DNA of 64,000 nucleotides, taken from Phycisphaerae bacterium. Its GTDB lineage: Bacteria; Planctomycetota; Phycisphaerae; UBA1845. Positions 28,053 through 37,036 of the stretch are shown one piece after another. The DNA is taken from NCBI GenBank assembly GCA_013360585.1, contig JABWBH010000017.1, positions 1-64,000 of the forward strand, given 5' to 3'. How positions within the stretch are numbered: the first letter of the stretch is position 1; each line of letters opens with the position of its first letter. The notes under the pieces are model-generated. The model was not told the DNA's origin and searched no databases. It saw only the letters and a program-made list of their open reading frames with translations. The position numbers and the translations under genes are program-made.

Positions 28053-28481
28053 GTGCGACGCTCCAAGCCGCAGCTTTCGCAGGGCAACCGCATTCTGACT
28101 TCGAGTCCGGGTGGCCTGGCCGGGTGTACTCACCCGGTCATGCTACGGAAGCAGAAAGCCCGTTCCTTCCGGACACGGGTCCGCTGCTGCGGACCCGTGC
28201 CACCCGACGTGCCGGCAGATCTCAGAATGCGGTTGCACTGGCAGCTTTCGACCCGGCTGGACAGGTTCAGGCGGACGCCCTCTCGGGCCGCAGACCTCCG
28301 ATCCGCATCACAGCCCGCTCCGGACGCAGGCTGCCGCCCCGTCGGTTTCGCTCGTATCCCGATGCCGGGAGACGTCCACAGTCGGCGCCCGCCGCCCTCC
28401 CACGTCGCCCCGTAGTAAGCGGCGACGGCTCACGTCCCGTCTCTTACAATGCGGACGCCGGGATCGGTGAGAGCGACCTGT
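28053..28481. other. recA-apbE intergenic region with two strong hairpins
   Basis: There is no supported gene in this stretch. Two perfect hairpins stand out: CCGGGTG-TACT-CACCCGG at 28120-28137 and CACGGGTCCG-CTGCTG-CGGACCCGTG at 28174-28199. Neither is followed by a T-run, so they do not look like classical terminators. They sit upstream of both divergent genes and could be regulatory RNA structure, protein sites or remnants of a repeat. Confidence 0.6.
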
Positions 28482-29486
28482 ATGCCGACGGAGATGACGC
28501 CGACATTGCACCGCTTCGCGCACGACGCGATGGCGACCACGTTTGAAGTCGTCCTCGCCGCCAGATCACGGGCGTACGCGGAAGCGGCTGCGGACGCCGC
28601 GTTCGCGGAGATCGACCGTCTCGAACGCGAACTGAGCCGGTTCATCCCCGACAGCGACATCGCCCGCCTCAATGCCCTGCGCCCCGGCGATGCGCTTCAG
28701 GTGGGCATCGACGCCTTCGAGTGCCTTCAACTTGCCGAGGCGGTGTGGCGCGAGACGGGAGGCGTGTTCGACGTGACGGTCGGTGGGTGGTTGCCGCGCT
28801 CCAGCTCTTCGCCTCCCGCCGCAGACGGGCGAGGTGATGCATCGGACGCCGGAGAGGGTGGGCCGAACTTCCGTGCTGCGGTAGGCATGTCCCTGATCGA
28901 GTTGAATCCCCCCCGTCGACAGGTCCGTGTCCGCTCCGCGGGCGTCGTGGTGGACCTCGGCGCGGTGGGGAAGGGTTACGCGGTCGATCAGGCGATCGAG
29001 ATGCTCTGGCAGTGGAACATCGCGCAAGGCCTGGTTCACGCGGGACAAAGCTCGGTCTTCGCCTTCGGCAACGCCGCCGGTCCGGGAGCGCCTTCCGGCG
29101 GCGGCTGGGCAATGCCGATCCGCGACCCTCTCGATCACAGCCGAACGCTCGGTCAGGTGCGTCTGCGACAGGAATCGCTGAGCGGATCCGGGCGGGCGCT
29201 GCACGGGGAGCACATTCTCGATCCCCGCACCGGCTTGCCGGCGCCGGCGGAGACGGTGGGCGCCTGGGCGGTAGCCCCTTCCGCCGCGATGTCCGACGCC
29301 TTCTCGACCGCGTTCATGCTTCTTCCCCCCGGCGAGGTTGAAGCCTGCTGCCGGCGCGTGGCGGGGTTATCCGCAATCCTCGCTCGGCGCGACGGAGCAG
29401 GAACGGCGCTGCGATCGTTCGGTCCGGCAGAGTTCGCGCCGACGGGCGACGCGGCGGACCGTCAAGGCTGCTCCGGCGGTTGCTGA
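28482..29486 (+). CDS. apbE: FAD:protein FMN transferase (ApbE family)
   Basis: A 334-residue flavin-attaching enzyme. It transfers FMN from FAD to threonine in target proteins such as Rnf or Nqr subunits; none of these targets is in this window. Family features are MATTFEVVLAA near the start, AFAEIDRLERELSRFIPDSD, VDLGAVGKGYAVDQA with the conserved GKGYAVD, and HILDPRTGLPA near the C-terminus. The exact start is uncertain: ATG 28482 has GAGAG 9 bases upstream, and ATGs at 28449 and 28494 are in frame. No lipobox is evident. It ends inside the convergent pseudoprotease gene with a 25-base overlap. Confidence 0.88.
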   Translation: MPTEMTPTLHRFAHDAMATTFEVVLAARSRAYAEAAADAAFAEIDRLERELSRFIPDSDIARLNALRPGDALQVGIDAFECLQLAEAVWRETGGVFDVTVGGWLPRSSSSPPAADGRGDASDAGEGGPNFRAAVGMSLIELNPPRRQVRVRSAGVVVDLGAVGKGYAVDQAIEMLWQWNIAQGLVHAGQSSVFAFGNAAGPGAPSGGGWAMPIRDPLDHSRTLGQVRLRQESLSGSGRALHGEHILDPRTGLPAPAETVGAWAVAPSAAMSDAFSTAFMLLPPGEVEACCRRVAGLSAILARRDGAGTALRSFGPAEFAPTGDAADRQGCSGGC

Positions 29487-30697
29487 CCGTGCGGGTCGGC
29501 CGGATCAAAAGGCTCCGGCGGATCCTCCGGCAACGGACCGAGCTCCTCCGCCCGGACGAGCTTGACGGTCAACTCGAGCGTCTGCTCGCCGCGAACGATC
29601 TGCAGCCGAACGCTCATTCCCGCAGGCGCAAGCGCCAGCGCCTGAACAAAGTGCCCGTAATGACCTATCCTTCGACCGCTGACACCGATGATCCGGTCGC
29701 CGCGCTGCGCCCCGGCGTCGCGCATCGGCGAAGGATCGGCGATGCGATCGACAATGACCGCGTCGGGGCGTCTCGCATCCACCTGAATCCCGAGCCAGCC
29801 CCGGTAAACGCTCCGCCCGGTCTCCAGGCCCGCAACGATCGCCCGAACGCGCTCCGCCGTCAGGGCGAACCCGACGCCGGAGTCATACATCTCAATTCCG
29901 GCGAGTTCTCCCGGCCGCTGCGCCATCGGAACGCACAAACCAATAATGCGCCCCTCAAGGTCCGCCAGCGGCCCGCCGTAATTGACCGGGCTGAGCAAGG
30001 CGTCGGTCTGCACACACGTCCCGCTCATGCGCCCCACGGCGCTGACGACCCCGGCGCTGACCGCCGGTTCGCGCGATCCGAACCCCAGTCCCAGCGCCAG
30101 AGTGGTCTGTCCGACGCGGACATCCGACATCGGCGCCCAGCGGGGGACGTGAAGCCCGGTTGCGTCCACCTTGAGCAGAGCGACCTTGTGAACCTGGTCC
30201 CGCGCCACCAGATCCGCCGCGACACGCCGTCCGTCGGGCAGCACAACCGAAATGACCAGCGGATCGCGCACGAAATTGAAGCTGCTGGTCACGATCAACC
30301 CGTCCGCCGACCAGATCACCCCCGTCGTCGGACCGTCCGCTAGTCTGAAGGATGAACCCGGCGTGTCACGGAAAGGAGCGGCTCGCGGACGCGGCGCCTC
30401 CGTCTCCGGGTCATCCTCGTCAACCCCCTCCTGCGGCTGCGCTCCCCCCACCGTCTCGATCCGCACCAGCCCCGGTGCAAGCGCCTGCACCGCCGCCTGA
30501 ATGACGACGCCGCTCGCCTTGTTGAAGTCCTCCGCCGGCGCCGCGGTCGTCGCCGCGTCCTCAGGCAAGGCCGCCGCCGCGGGGAACGCTGACGAGACGA
30601 AGACGACGCCCAGCCCGAGCACCAGCGCTTTCAGGTTCCCGGACCGCTTCAGAAGACTGACCCCGGCCGCCGACCCGCCTTGCCGTAACACGCCCAC
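29462..30697 (-). CDS. HtrA-like PDZ pseudoprotease lacking the catalytic triad
   Basis: A protein of about 411 residues with an HtrA/DegP layout but no catalytic residues. A signal segment (KALVLGLGVVFVSSAFPAAA) precedes a linker, a trypsin-like domain and one PDZ domain (GWLGIQVDARRPDAVIVDRI). Aligned with the intact protease at 31211-32398, the His site TNAHVV is TSSFNF, the Asp site SDLAVLEV is HKVALLKV, and the Ser site NPGNSGGPL is SPVNYGGPL. The rest of the fold, such as the QTDA strand, is kept, so it is a preserved non-enzymatic protein rather than a decaying gene. The start is uncertain; GTG 30697 lies 18 bases after the MazG-like stop, and GTG 30691 is an alternative. Confidence 0.8.
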   Translation of the reverse strand: MGVLRQGGSAAGVSLLKRSGNLKALVLGLGVVFVSSAFPAAAALPEDAATTAAPAEDFNKASGVVIQAAVQALAPGLVRIETVGGAQPQEGVDEDDPETEAPRPRAAPFRDTPGSSFRLADGPTTGVIWSADGLIVTSSFNFVRDPLVISVVLPDGRRVAADLVARDQVHKVALLKVDATGLHVPRWAPMSDVRVGQTTLALGLGFGSREPAVSAGVVSAVGRMSGTCVQTDALLSPVNYGGPLADLEGRIIGLCVPMAQRPGELAGIEMYDSGVGFALTAERVRAIVAGLETGRSVYRGWLGIQVDARRPDAVIVDRIADPSPMRDAGAQRGDRIIGVSGRRIGHYGHFVQALALAPAGMSVRLQIVRGEQTLELTVKLVRAEELGPLPEDPPEPFDPADPHGQQPPEQP

Positions 30698-30714
30698 CCG
30701 TCGACGCGAGATGT

Positions 30715-31008
30715 TTACTGCTTGCCTTGACACGTGCAGACCCACTTCCCGCAACCCGGACACCCGCTCCCGTATTTCTTCCGCAGCGCTTCGTCGAGAT
30801 TGATGTTGTTGATGTTCGCCACCGTCGCCAGCCACGCAAGCACATCCGCGAACTCGCCGCACTTCTCCTCGTGTGATCCCTCGCGCAACGCCGTCGCCAG
30901 CTCACCGAACTCCTCGCAAAGCCACATGAACGTGATCGGGGTGCCGCGGGCCCGATCTTTGTGGCTGTACATCTTCTCGATCAGGGTCTGAAAGTCGTCA
31001 AACGTCAT
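30715..31008 (-). CDS. MazG-like nucleotide pyrophosphohydrolase with C-terminal zinc knuckle
   Basis: A 97-residue protein. The metal-binding pattern EEFGELATAL followed by EKCGEFADVLAWL fits the MazG ExxE...ExxD signature for hydrolysing nucleoside triphosphates to monophosphates. The last residues, CPGCGKWVCTC, form a small CxxC...CxC zinc-binding tail, which occurs in some MazG-like families. It lies just upstream of the pseudoprotease on the same strand and is divergent from the active HtrA gene, sharing a 202-base intergenic region. The housecleaning substrate is not known. Confidence 0.85.
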   Translation of the reverse strand: MTFDDFQTLIEKMYSHKDRARGTPITFMWLCEEFGELATALREGSHEEKCGEFADVLAWLATVANINNINLDEALRKKYGSGCPGCGKWVCTCQGKQ

Positions 31009-31141
31009 GTCGCTTCATCCGGAGTGGTCCGTGAATTGAGAATGTCGGCAAGCGGGGGCCGCCGACCGGACCGCCGACCACCGCCGGGACGCGACCCGGC
31101 GTCGGACCGGATCGTCGGATTCCGTCGGCGGCGCCGGAGAA

Positions 31142-31171
31142 TTGAACTCCGTCGCCCGCCGATCGTATAAT
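31142..31171 (+). promoter_or_regulatory. Sigma70 promoter of the HtrA protease gene
   Basis: TTGAAC (31142-31147), an 18-base spacer and a perfect TATAAT (31166-31171). Transcription would begin near 31178, after the first in-frame ATG (31142), which supports the downstream GTG at 31211 as the true start. Confidence 0.65.
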
Positions 31172-31210
31172 ACAAGCGTTGATGGGTCGTGCCCAGCCGG
31201 AGGCGTGCGC

Positions 31211-32398
31211 GTGATCTCGAATCTCAAGCAGTTAGTCCTCGCCTTTGTCGTCACATTGACCTGCCTGATCGCCCTCGTGAAAAGCAATCTGCCGAACCAC
31301 CTCGCGCATCAGATCGAGCGCGGGCGGCTTCAGGCGGTGCGCGAGGAGCTTCCTTCGACGGACGATCTTGAGCAACGCTACCTGGATGGCCGACGGGTCG
31401 CCGAGGTGGTCGCGCCCGCGGTGGTCAGTATTGTGTCCGACCGCGGGGCGGCGGGGTCCAGCCGTTCCGAACGAGAACCCGCACGCCGCCCCGGAAGTTC
31501 CGCCGAAGAATCCTCTTCTTCATCCGCGTCGGCTCCGCGCGGAGGAGCGCCCGGTCGCCCGGTACACGGACTCGGAAGCGGTTTCGTGTTCGACGGAGAG
31601 CGGGGGTTGATCCTGACGAACGCGCACGTCGTCGCCGGCGCGTCGGGTCTTTCCGTGCATTTCGCCGACGGACGACGAGCGAGCGCCAAGGTGCTGGGGA
31701 TGGACGAGTCCAGCGATCTCGCCGTCCTCGAAGTGGAGGATCGCCCGCTTCACGCCCTGACGTTGGCTGACAGCTCCCGCCTGGGCGTCGGCGAGGAGGT
31801 CTTCTCGGTGGGCAGTCCCTTCGGACTGGTCGGAACCTTCAGCAAGGGCATCATCAGTTCCGCACGCGAGCGCAGCGTGACGATCGGACCCGGAGTCTAC
31901 GAAGGACTCATTCAGACGGACGCCGTTGTTAACCCCGGCAACAGCGGCGGACCGCTGGTCAACATGCGCGGCGAGGTCGTCGGCGTGAACACTGCGATCG
32001 CAACGACCGACGGCGTTTACCAGGGGGTGGGCTTCGCCATCCCCTCGAACCGCGTTCGCGCGATGCTCGACGACCTGATCACGGGAGGTCCGGCGTTTCT
32101 GGGGGTGCAGCCGATCGACCGCTTTCGATCCCGCGAGCCCTCGCAATCCGTCCGCTCTGGTTCGCCGGTCGGAGTATTGATCGCCGACGTCGTCGAAGGC
32201 AGCGCGGCGCACTTTGGCGGATTGCAGAAGCTGGATCTCGTCGAGCGGGTTGACGGAAACGTCGTCCGTGATGCCCGCCACTTGATCGCCTTGATCGCCG
32301 CGAGGACGCCGGGCGAGAACATGACGCTGGACGTGGTCCGGGACGGCGCCGCGATGACGCTGACCGTGACGCTCGGCCGACGTTACGAACCGCGTTGA
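31211..32398 (+). CDS. HtrA/DegP-type serine protease with PDZ domain
   Basis: A 395-residue envelope protease. GTG 31211 has GGAGG 7 bases upstream. An N-terminal hydrophobic helix (LVLAFVVTLTCLIALV) is probably an uncleaved anchor. The trypsin-like domain keeps the full triad: His about 139 in ILTNAHVV, Asp about 169 in SDLAVLEV and Ser about 245 in NPGNSGGPL. A Ser-rich linker precedes it, and one PDZ domain follows (about 295-390, FLGVQPIDRF to AARTPGENMTLDV). It degrades or refolds misfolded envelope proteins. It converges on the large TPR gene with only 6 bases between stops. Confidence 0.93.
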   Translation: MISNLKQLVLAFVVTLTCLIALVKSNLPNHLAHQIERGRLQAVREELPSTDDLEQRYLDGRRVAEVVAPAVVSIVSDRGAAGSSRSEREPARRPGSSAEESSSSSASAPRGGAPGRPVHGLGSGFVFDGERGLILTNAHVVAGASGLSVHFADGRRASAKVLGMDESSDLAVLEVEDRPLHALTLADSSRLGVGEEVFSVGSPFGLVGTFSKGIISSARERSVTIGPGVYEGLIQTDAVVNPGNSGGPLVNMRGEVVGVNTAIATTDGVYQGVGFAIPSNRVRAMLDDLITGGPAFLGVQPIDRFRSREPSQSVRSGSPVGVLIADVVEGSAAHFGGLQKLDLVERVDGNVVRDARHLIALIAARTPGENMTLDVVRDGAAMTLTVTLGRRYEPR

Positions 32399-32404
32399 CC
32401 CCCG

Positions 32405-35400
32405 TCAGGGAGCGGCGTCCCGCTCCGCGGCCCGGGCGGCGGACGCTCTCGCTCGACCCGCAACATCCGCATCCCCGGAGCGGTCCGCGTCTTTCGCCGA
32501 CGCGTCCAGCATCGCCACGGCAAGCTCGAACTGACCCGCACGACGGTATGTTTCCCCAAGGTGATACCGGATGGTCGCGTCATCCGGCTTCAGACGCAGC
32601 GCCAGATTCAGCGCAGCGATCGCCTCGGGGTAACGCCCACGGCGGGAGAGAATCCACCCCAGCGTGTCCTGCGCATCCGCACGAAACTCTCCGCCCGACG
32701 CCGCCGAAACCGCCTGCCGTGCGACCTCTTCCGCGCGCGCCAGATTCGCGTCGTCCACCGCCAGCAGGTTCGCCAGATTGTTGAGCGACACCACGTCGCG
32801 CGGATCCTCGGCCACGATCGTCTCGTAAACCGGGATCGCCCCCGCCGTGTCGTCATGCGCATGATGCGTCATGGCGAGAATCCGTCGCAGGGTCGCCCGC
32901 TGCGCTGCGTCCCCCGTCGTCGAAACCAACTCCGCCAGCCTTGCGACCGCCCCCTGCCAGTTTCCCGATCCCTCCATCAACGCGCATTCGAACAAAGTTC
33001 GGACCGTCCCCGATGCATCTGACTCCGCCAGCGCCGCCGAAAACACCCCGCGCCGATCGTCCGAGGCGTACGTCTGCGCGACCGCACGCATGACGCGCAT
33101 CGCCGAAGCGAACGACTCGTCCAACGCCTGCGTGAGCGCCTCAATGAAAACGCGATGTCCGTCGTTGCCCCGCCCCGCCGCGTCCAGCGCCTGCGCATAA
33201 AGCGCCAGAACCGGACCCGTCATCGGACGCGCTGACGCCGCCGACTCGAAGAAACTCACCGCATCCGTCGCGCGCCGCATCCGCAGATAAGCGGTGAGCA
33301 CGCGCGAAACGTCCTCCGCCCGGTGCCCCTGCAACTGCGACACGCGCAGGTCGTCCGCCAGCGCCGCCGACTCGTCCCGGGAACGCCGGTGAAGCTCCGC
33401 GCGATAACGCAGCCACGGAACCGCCCGCGCATCCCGGGCGCGATTCACCTGCTGCGTCGCGATCCTCAGGGCGTCCGCAACCCGGTCCGCCCGAAGATAG
33501 GCGAACATCAGCTCCCGCGCCGCCTCGGACGAGTTCGGAAACTCGGACGCCAGCGACTCAAGCTCCCGAACCGCCGCCTCCGAGCGCCCCGCGCTCTCAT
33601 GCGCAAACGCCAGTTGAATCCGCGGACGCAGATCCAGCGCCGCGGGGTTCCGGGCCTTAAGGCGCTCCAGGTCGGCGATCGCCGCCGACCACTGCCCCTG
33701 CATCATCTGGTGCTGAGCCCGCGCATAAAGACCCGCCGCGTCATCCGGAAGGGCCTGAAGGTACTGGTTCAGCAGCGACACCGCCTCGTCGGAACGCCCG
33801 CGAAGACCCGCGATCGTCGCCGACCAGTACAACCAGTCCGGAAGGTTCGGATACGACTCCCGAGCTTCTTCAAGAAGCGACTGTGCTGCGCTGAGATCAT
33901 GCACGGACGTGTCCAGCGCGCACGTCAGCCGTCGCACCAGCGCCTCGATCCACCGCGCGTTGTTCCCCTCCTTCGCAATCCGCTGCGCCTTCTCAAACCA
34001 CTCCGCAGCATTCCCAGGCGACTTCCGCTGCTGGTAGTAAAAATCACCGAGACTCAGGCAGACCTCGAACGTCTCCGCCAGCCTCGACGCCTCGAGCATC
34101 ACCCGCTCCACGTCCTCGAGGCGACCCGATCGAAGGTAAAACGCGGAAAGCGTCAGCATCGCGTTCGCCCGGTCGGCAGCGGAGCCCTGCACATCCACAA
34201 ACGCACGGATGATCCGCTCCCCCTCATCGGCACGACCCGTCTGAAGGTGATGATCCGCGGCCTTGAAAACCACCTCCTGATTGTTCGGGGCGACGCCCAG
34301 CGCCTCGCCGAAATACCGATCCGCGTCGCTGACGCGCTGCAAGCGCTGGCACAGGCGGGCAAGTTGAAGCAGGTTGCGCACGTTCCCGGGTTCAGCTTCG
34401 CGGATCTTCAGTCGGCGCTCCAGCGCCTCCTGCGGCTCGCGTACTTCCGCCCGCAGTAGCAGTTGCTCCGCCACCCACGGATCGCCCGGAATCAGTTGAG
34501 CACAAGCGTCCAACGCTTTTTCGTAAACCCCCCGGTCGTCAAGCCGGTCCGCCGCCAGCGCCAGACCGCGCTGCGCCGGCGCATACCTCGGGCTTGCCTC
34601 CGCCGCTCGCTGAAAATACGCCTTCGCCTCCGTCAGACGACCCGACTCGAAACAACTCGCCCCCAGCAGCGTCAGGGCGTAGGCGTGGTTCGGGTGGCGG
34701 ACGATCGCCTCCTGAAGCACGCTTGCTGCCCCGGCGTAATCCTCTTTCAGGATCCGCAACTCCCCCTTGAAAATCGCGCCTCCCGCGTCGTCGAGGCTGT
34801 CCCGCACCGCCGCCTCCACCGCGCCCTCGGCCCTCGCCCAGTCCTTCAGCCGAGCGGCGGCGTACATCTCGCGCCGCTTCAGAACCTGAAGAATCGTCCG
34901 CCGATCCGCATCCGCAAGCTCCGATCCTCTCGCTTGAAGCGCCTCGACGGCCTCGTTCACGGAAGCCAGCACTTGCGCATCGTTTTGCCGCGTCGCGTGA
35001 AAGTTCACCTTCCGCAACGCACGCGACAGCGGATCAGGGTCTTCCTCGATCAGCTTCAGCATCGCCTCTGATCGCTGCGCATCCGTCAGCGACGGATCGA
35101 GAACGATCGACAGCCTGCGAAGCTCCGCCTCATCCGGTTTCGCCGCGATCGCGGACGCCACCCGCCGGCGGGCGTCGTCCTCGCGCCCCGCGCGCGCCGC
35201 CAGAAACACCGCTTCCCGCAGAATCGCGAGCCGACCGGGATCACCGTCAAGATACGCCGCCAGCGCGTCATACGCCGCGGCATACTGCTCCTCACCGATC
35301 AACGACCGGGCTCGCAGCAGCACCGCCGTCGCGCCGGATTCATCCAACTCCCGCGCAAGCGGCTCCGCCTCCGGCGCCCGGTTCAGCATCGTCAGCGCAG

Positions 35401-36955
35401 CGAGCTTCACGCGCTTCGCCGGTTTATGATCCGGCGACCCCTTGAGCACCGCTTCCGCTGCCTCCAGGCCTTCCTCCGCACGTTCATTCCGGACCAGCGC
35501 TTCCGCGTACAACGTCCAGAACACCGGATCCGACGGGTTCTCCTTCCGCGCCTGATCCCGCACCGCACTGAGCACCTGAAGCGCCGTTCCGGGCTCGTTC
35601 ACCTCCAGGTGCAGCCGCGCAAGCAGCGTCTTCACCCTCCAGTCCACCCGTCCCGTCTGCGCAAAACGGGCATCCGCTTTCGCAAGGCTCGCCAGCGCAT
35701 CGCGCACCCGGCCCTGAAGCAGGCGGATCTCCCCTTCCAGCAGGTGCCCCCGCGGACCGTCCTCCCACTCCACCTGTGCGCGGTCCACGAAGCCCAGCGC
35801 CCGCGTGATCCAGCCGTCGCGGACCGCCGCGGAAAGGTCCGGCTGCGTCGCCCCGCGGATGCACGCCTCCGCCGCAAGCAGCGCGGACTCGTAAACCCGG
35901 GCCCGCGCCCGATATTGCGCCAGTCCCGTCGGCGCCGCGCCCGACGCAACCCGAGGTTCCGCAAGGTGCAGCGCATCCTCGAAGCGCCCCAGCCGAAGAT
36001 ACAACCTCCCCAGCTCAAGGAATGCGTCATAATCCTCCGGATCAAGACGGGCCGCCTCCTCAAGCGCCTTCAGCGCCGCCGATTCCGCGTCTTTCACTTT
36101 CGAGGATTCCGCGCCCTCATCGAGGCGCGCTCGCGCGGCGGCGCTTAACGCATATCGCGCCTGATGAACCAACGCCCACGATCGCGCCTTCGCCTCGGCG
36201 CCGCTGTGCGACAACGCGTACTCAAACGCCTCCTTCGCCTCACCCAGCCGATCCGCACGCCCCAGCAGCATCCCCAGGCCGCACCACAGCTTCACGACAT
36301 CGAACGCAGGCGCCTCGATCCGCGCGCAGGCCTCCCGAAGCACCGTTTCCGCCTGCGCCCCGCGCCCGCGACGCTCAAGTTCTCCCGCGTAGTCCAGAGC
36401 AAAACGCACGTTCGTCGGATCCAGTTCCGACGCACGACGCAAGGAATCCAGAATTTCCTCCTCCGACCCCGCTCGCGTCGGAAGCTCCCGCGCCGCCAGT
36501 GCCGAAGCATGAAGCGCGCTCGCGTGCGCCGGCGACAGCGCCAGCAGCTCCCTCGCCTCCCGATCCACCGCCTGCCACCCGGACAACGCCCTCGTCACGT
36601 CGCAGAAATCCAGAAGAAACCGCAGGCTTGCTTCGCGCGGCGCAGGTGACGTCGGGTCCAGCGTCTTGCCCGCCTCCCACGTGGCGCGGGCCATCTCGAG
36701 GTTCCCGTCCAGCACCCACATCTGGCCCGCCAGCGCCAGGTTCTTCGCGTCCCGGCTGATCAACGCCGCGCGACCGTACATGCCGGCCGCCCGGCGGTAA
36801 TCCCCCCGTTCCGCGTGACGTTCCGCCAACTCAATGAAGGGCCGGGGATCCTCAGGCCTCAGACGAACGATCATCGCCGTCGCCGCGGCGATCGCCGCCA
36901 GCGACGAAAACACCGTCAACCCCCCGATCAGCGGTTTATTGATTCTGCGCGCCAT
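32405..36955 (-). CDS. Giant tetratricopeptide-repeat protein (1516 residues)
   Basis: ATG 36955 (MARRINKPLIGGLTVFSSLA) begins with a positive patch and one membrane helix (about 8-29). A GGGAG site lies 3 bases upstream. The rest is almost entirely TPR helix pairs, for example ERHAERGDYRRAAGMYGRAA, FLELGRLYLRLGRFEDALHL, and near the end LNNLANLLAVDDANLARAEE and GRYPEAIAALNLALRLKPDD. I estimate more than 25 units. It is probably anchored in the inner membrane and works as an assembly scaffold. It follows the EpsI-like gene by 81 bases, and large TPR proteins of this kind are frequent in exosortase and polysaccharide-export loci. Confidence 0.88.
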   Translation of the reverse strand: MARRINKPLIGGLTVFSSLAAIAAATAMIVRLRPEDPRPFIELAERHAERGDYRRAAGMYGRAALISRDAKNLALAGQMWVLDGNLEMARATWEAGKTLDPTSPAPREASLRFLLDFCDVTRALSGWQAVDREARELLALSPAHASALHASALAARELPTRAGSEEEILDSLRRASELDPTNVRFALDYAGELERRGRGAQAETVLREACARIEAPAFDVVKLWCGLGMLLGRADRLGEAKEAFEYALSHSGAEAKARSWALVHQARYALSAAARARLDEGAESSKVKDAESAALKALEEAARLDPEDYDAFLELGRLYLRLGRFEDALHLAEPRVASGAAPTGLAQYRARARVYESALLAAEACIRGATQPDLSAAVRDGWITRALGFVDRAQVEWEDGPRGHLLEGEIRLLQGRVRDALASLAKADARFAQTGRVDWRVKTLLARLHLEVNEPGTALQVLSAVRDQARKENPSDPVFWTLYAEALVRNERAEEGLEAAEAVLKGSPDHKPAKRVKLAALTMLNRAPEAEPLARELDESGATAVLLRARSLIGEEQYAAAYDALAAYLDGDPGRLAILREAVFLAARAGREDDARRRVASAIAAKPDEAELRRLSIVLDPSLTDAQRSEAMLKLIEEDPDPLSRALRKVNFHATRQNDAQVLASVNEAVEALQARGSELADADRRTILQVLKRREMYAAARLKDWARAEGAVEAAVRDSLDDAGGAIFKGELRILKEDYAGAASVLQEAIVRHPNHAYALTLLGASCFESGRLTEAKAYFQRAAEASPRYAPAQRGLALAADRLDDRGVYEKALDACAQLIPGDPWVAEQLLLRAEVREPQEALERRLKIREAEPGNVRNLLQLARLCQRLQRVSDADRYFGEALGVAPNNQEVVFKAADHHLQTGRADEGERIIRAFVDVQGSAADRANAMLTLSAFYLRSGRLEDVERVMLEASRLAETFEVCLSLGDFYYQQRKSPGNAAEWFEKAQRIAKEGNNARWIEALVRRLTCALDTSVHDLSAAQSLLEEARESYPNLPDWLYWSATIAGLRGRSDEAVSLLNQYLQALPDDAAGLYARAQHQMMQGQWSAAIADLERLKARNPAALDLRPRIQLAFAHESAGRSEAAVRELESLASEFPNSSEAARELMFAYLRADRVADALRIATQQVNRARDARAVPWLRYRAELHRRSRDESAALADDLRVSQLQGHRAEDVSRVLTAYLRMRRATDAVSFFESAASARPMTGPVLALYAQALDAAGRGNDGHRVFIEALTQALDESFASAMRVMRAVAQTYASDDRRGVFSAALAESDASGTVRTLFECALMEGSGNWQGAVARLAELVSTTGDAAQRATLRRILAMTHHAHDDTAGAIPVYETIVAEDPRDVVSLNNLANLLAVDDANLARAEEVARQAVSAASGGEFRADAQDTLGWILSRRGRYPEAIAALNLALRLKPDDATIRYHLGETYRRAGQFELAVAMLDASAKDADRSGDADVAGRARASAARAAERDAAP

Positions 36956-37036
36956 GTGCTCCCTGTCGGCGGTCCTTGACGTCGCGTCCTTGTTCCACGG
37001 CCTCTCGACCACGGGGCACGCTCGGATCCCGCGCCC

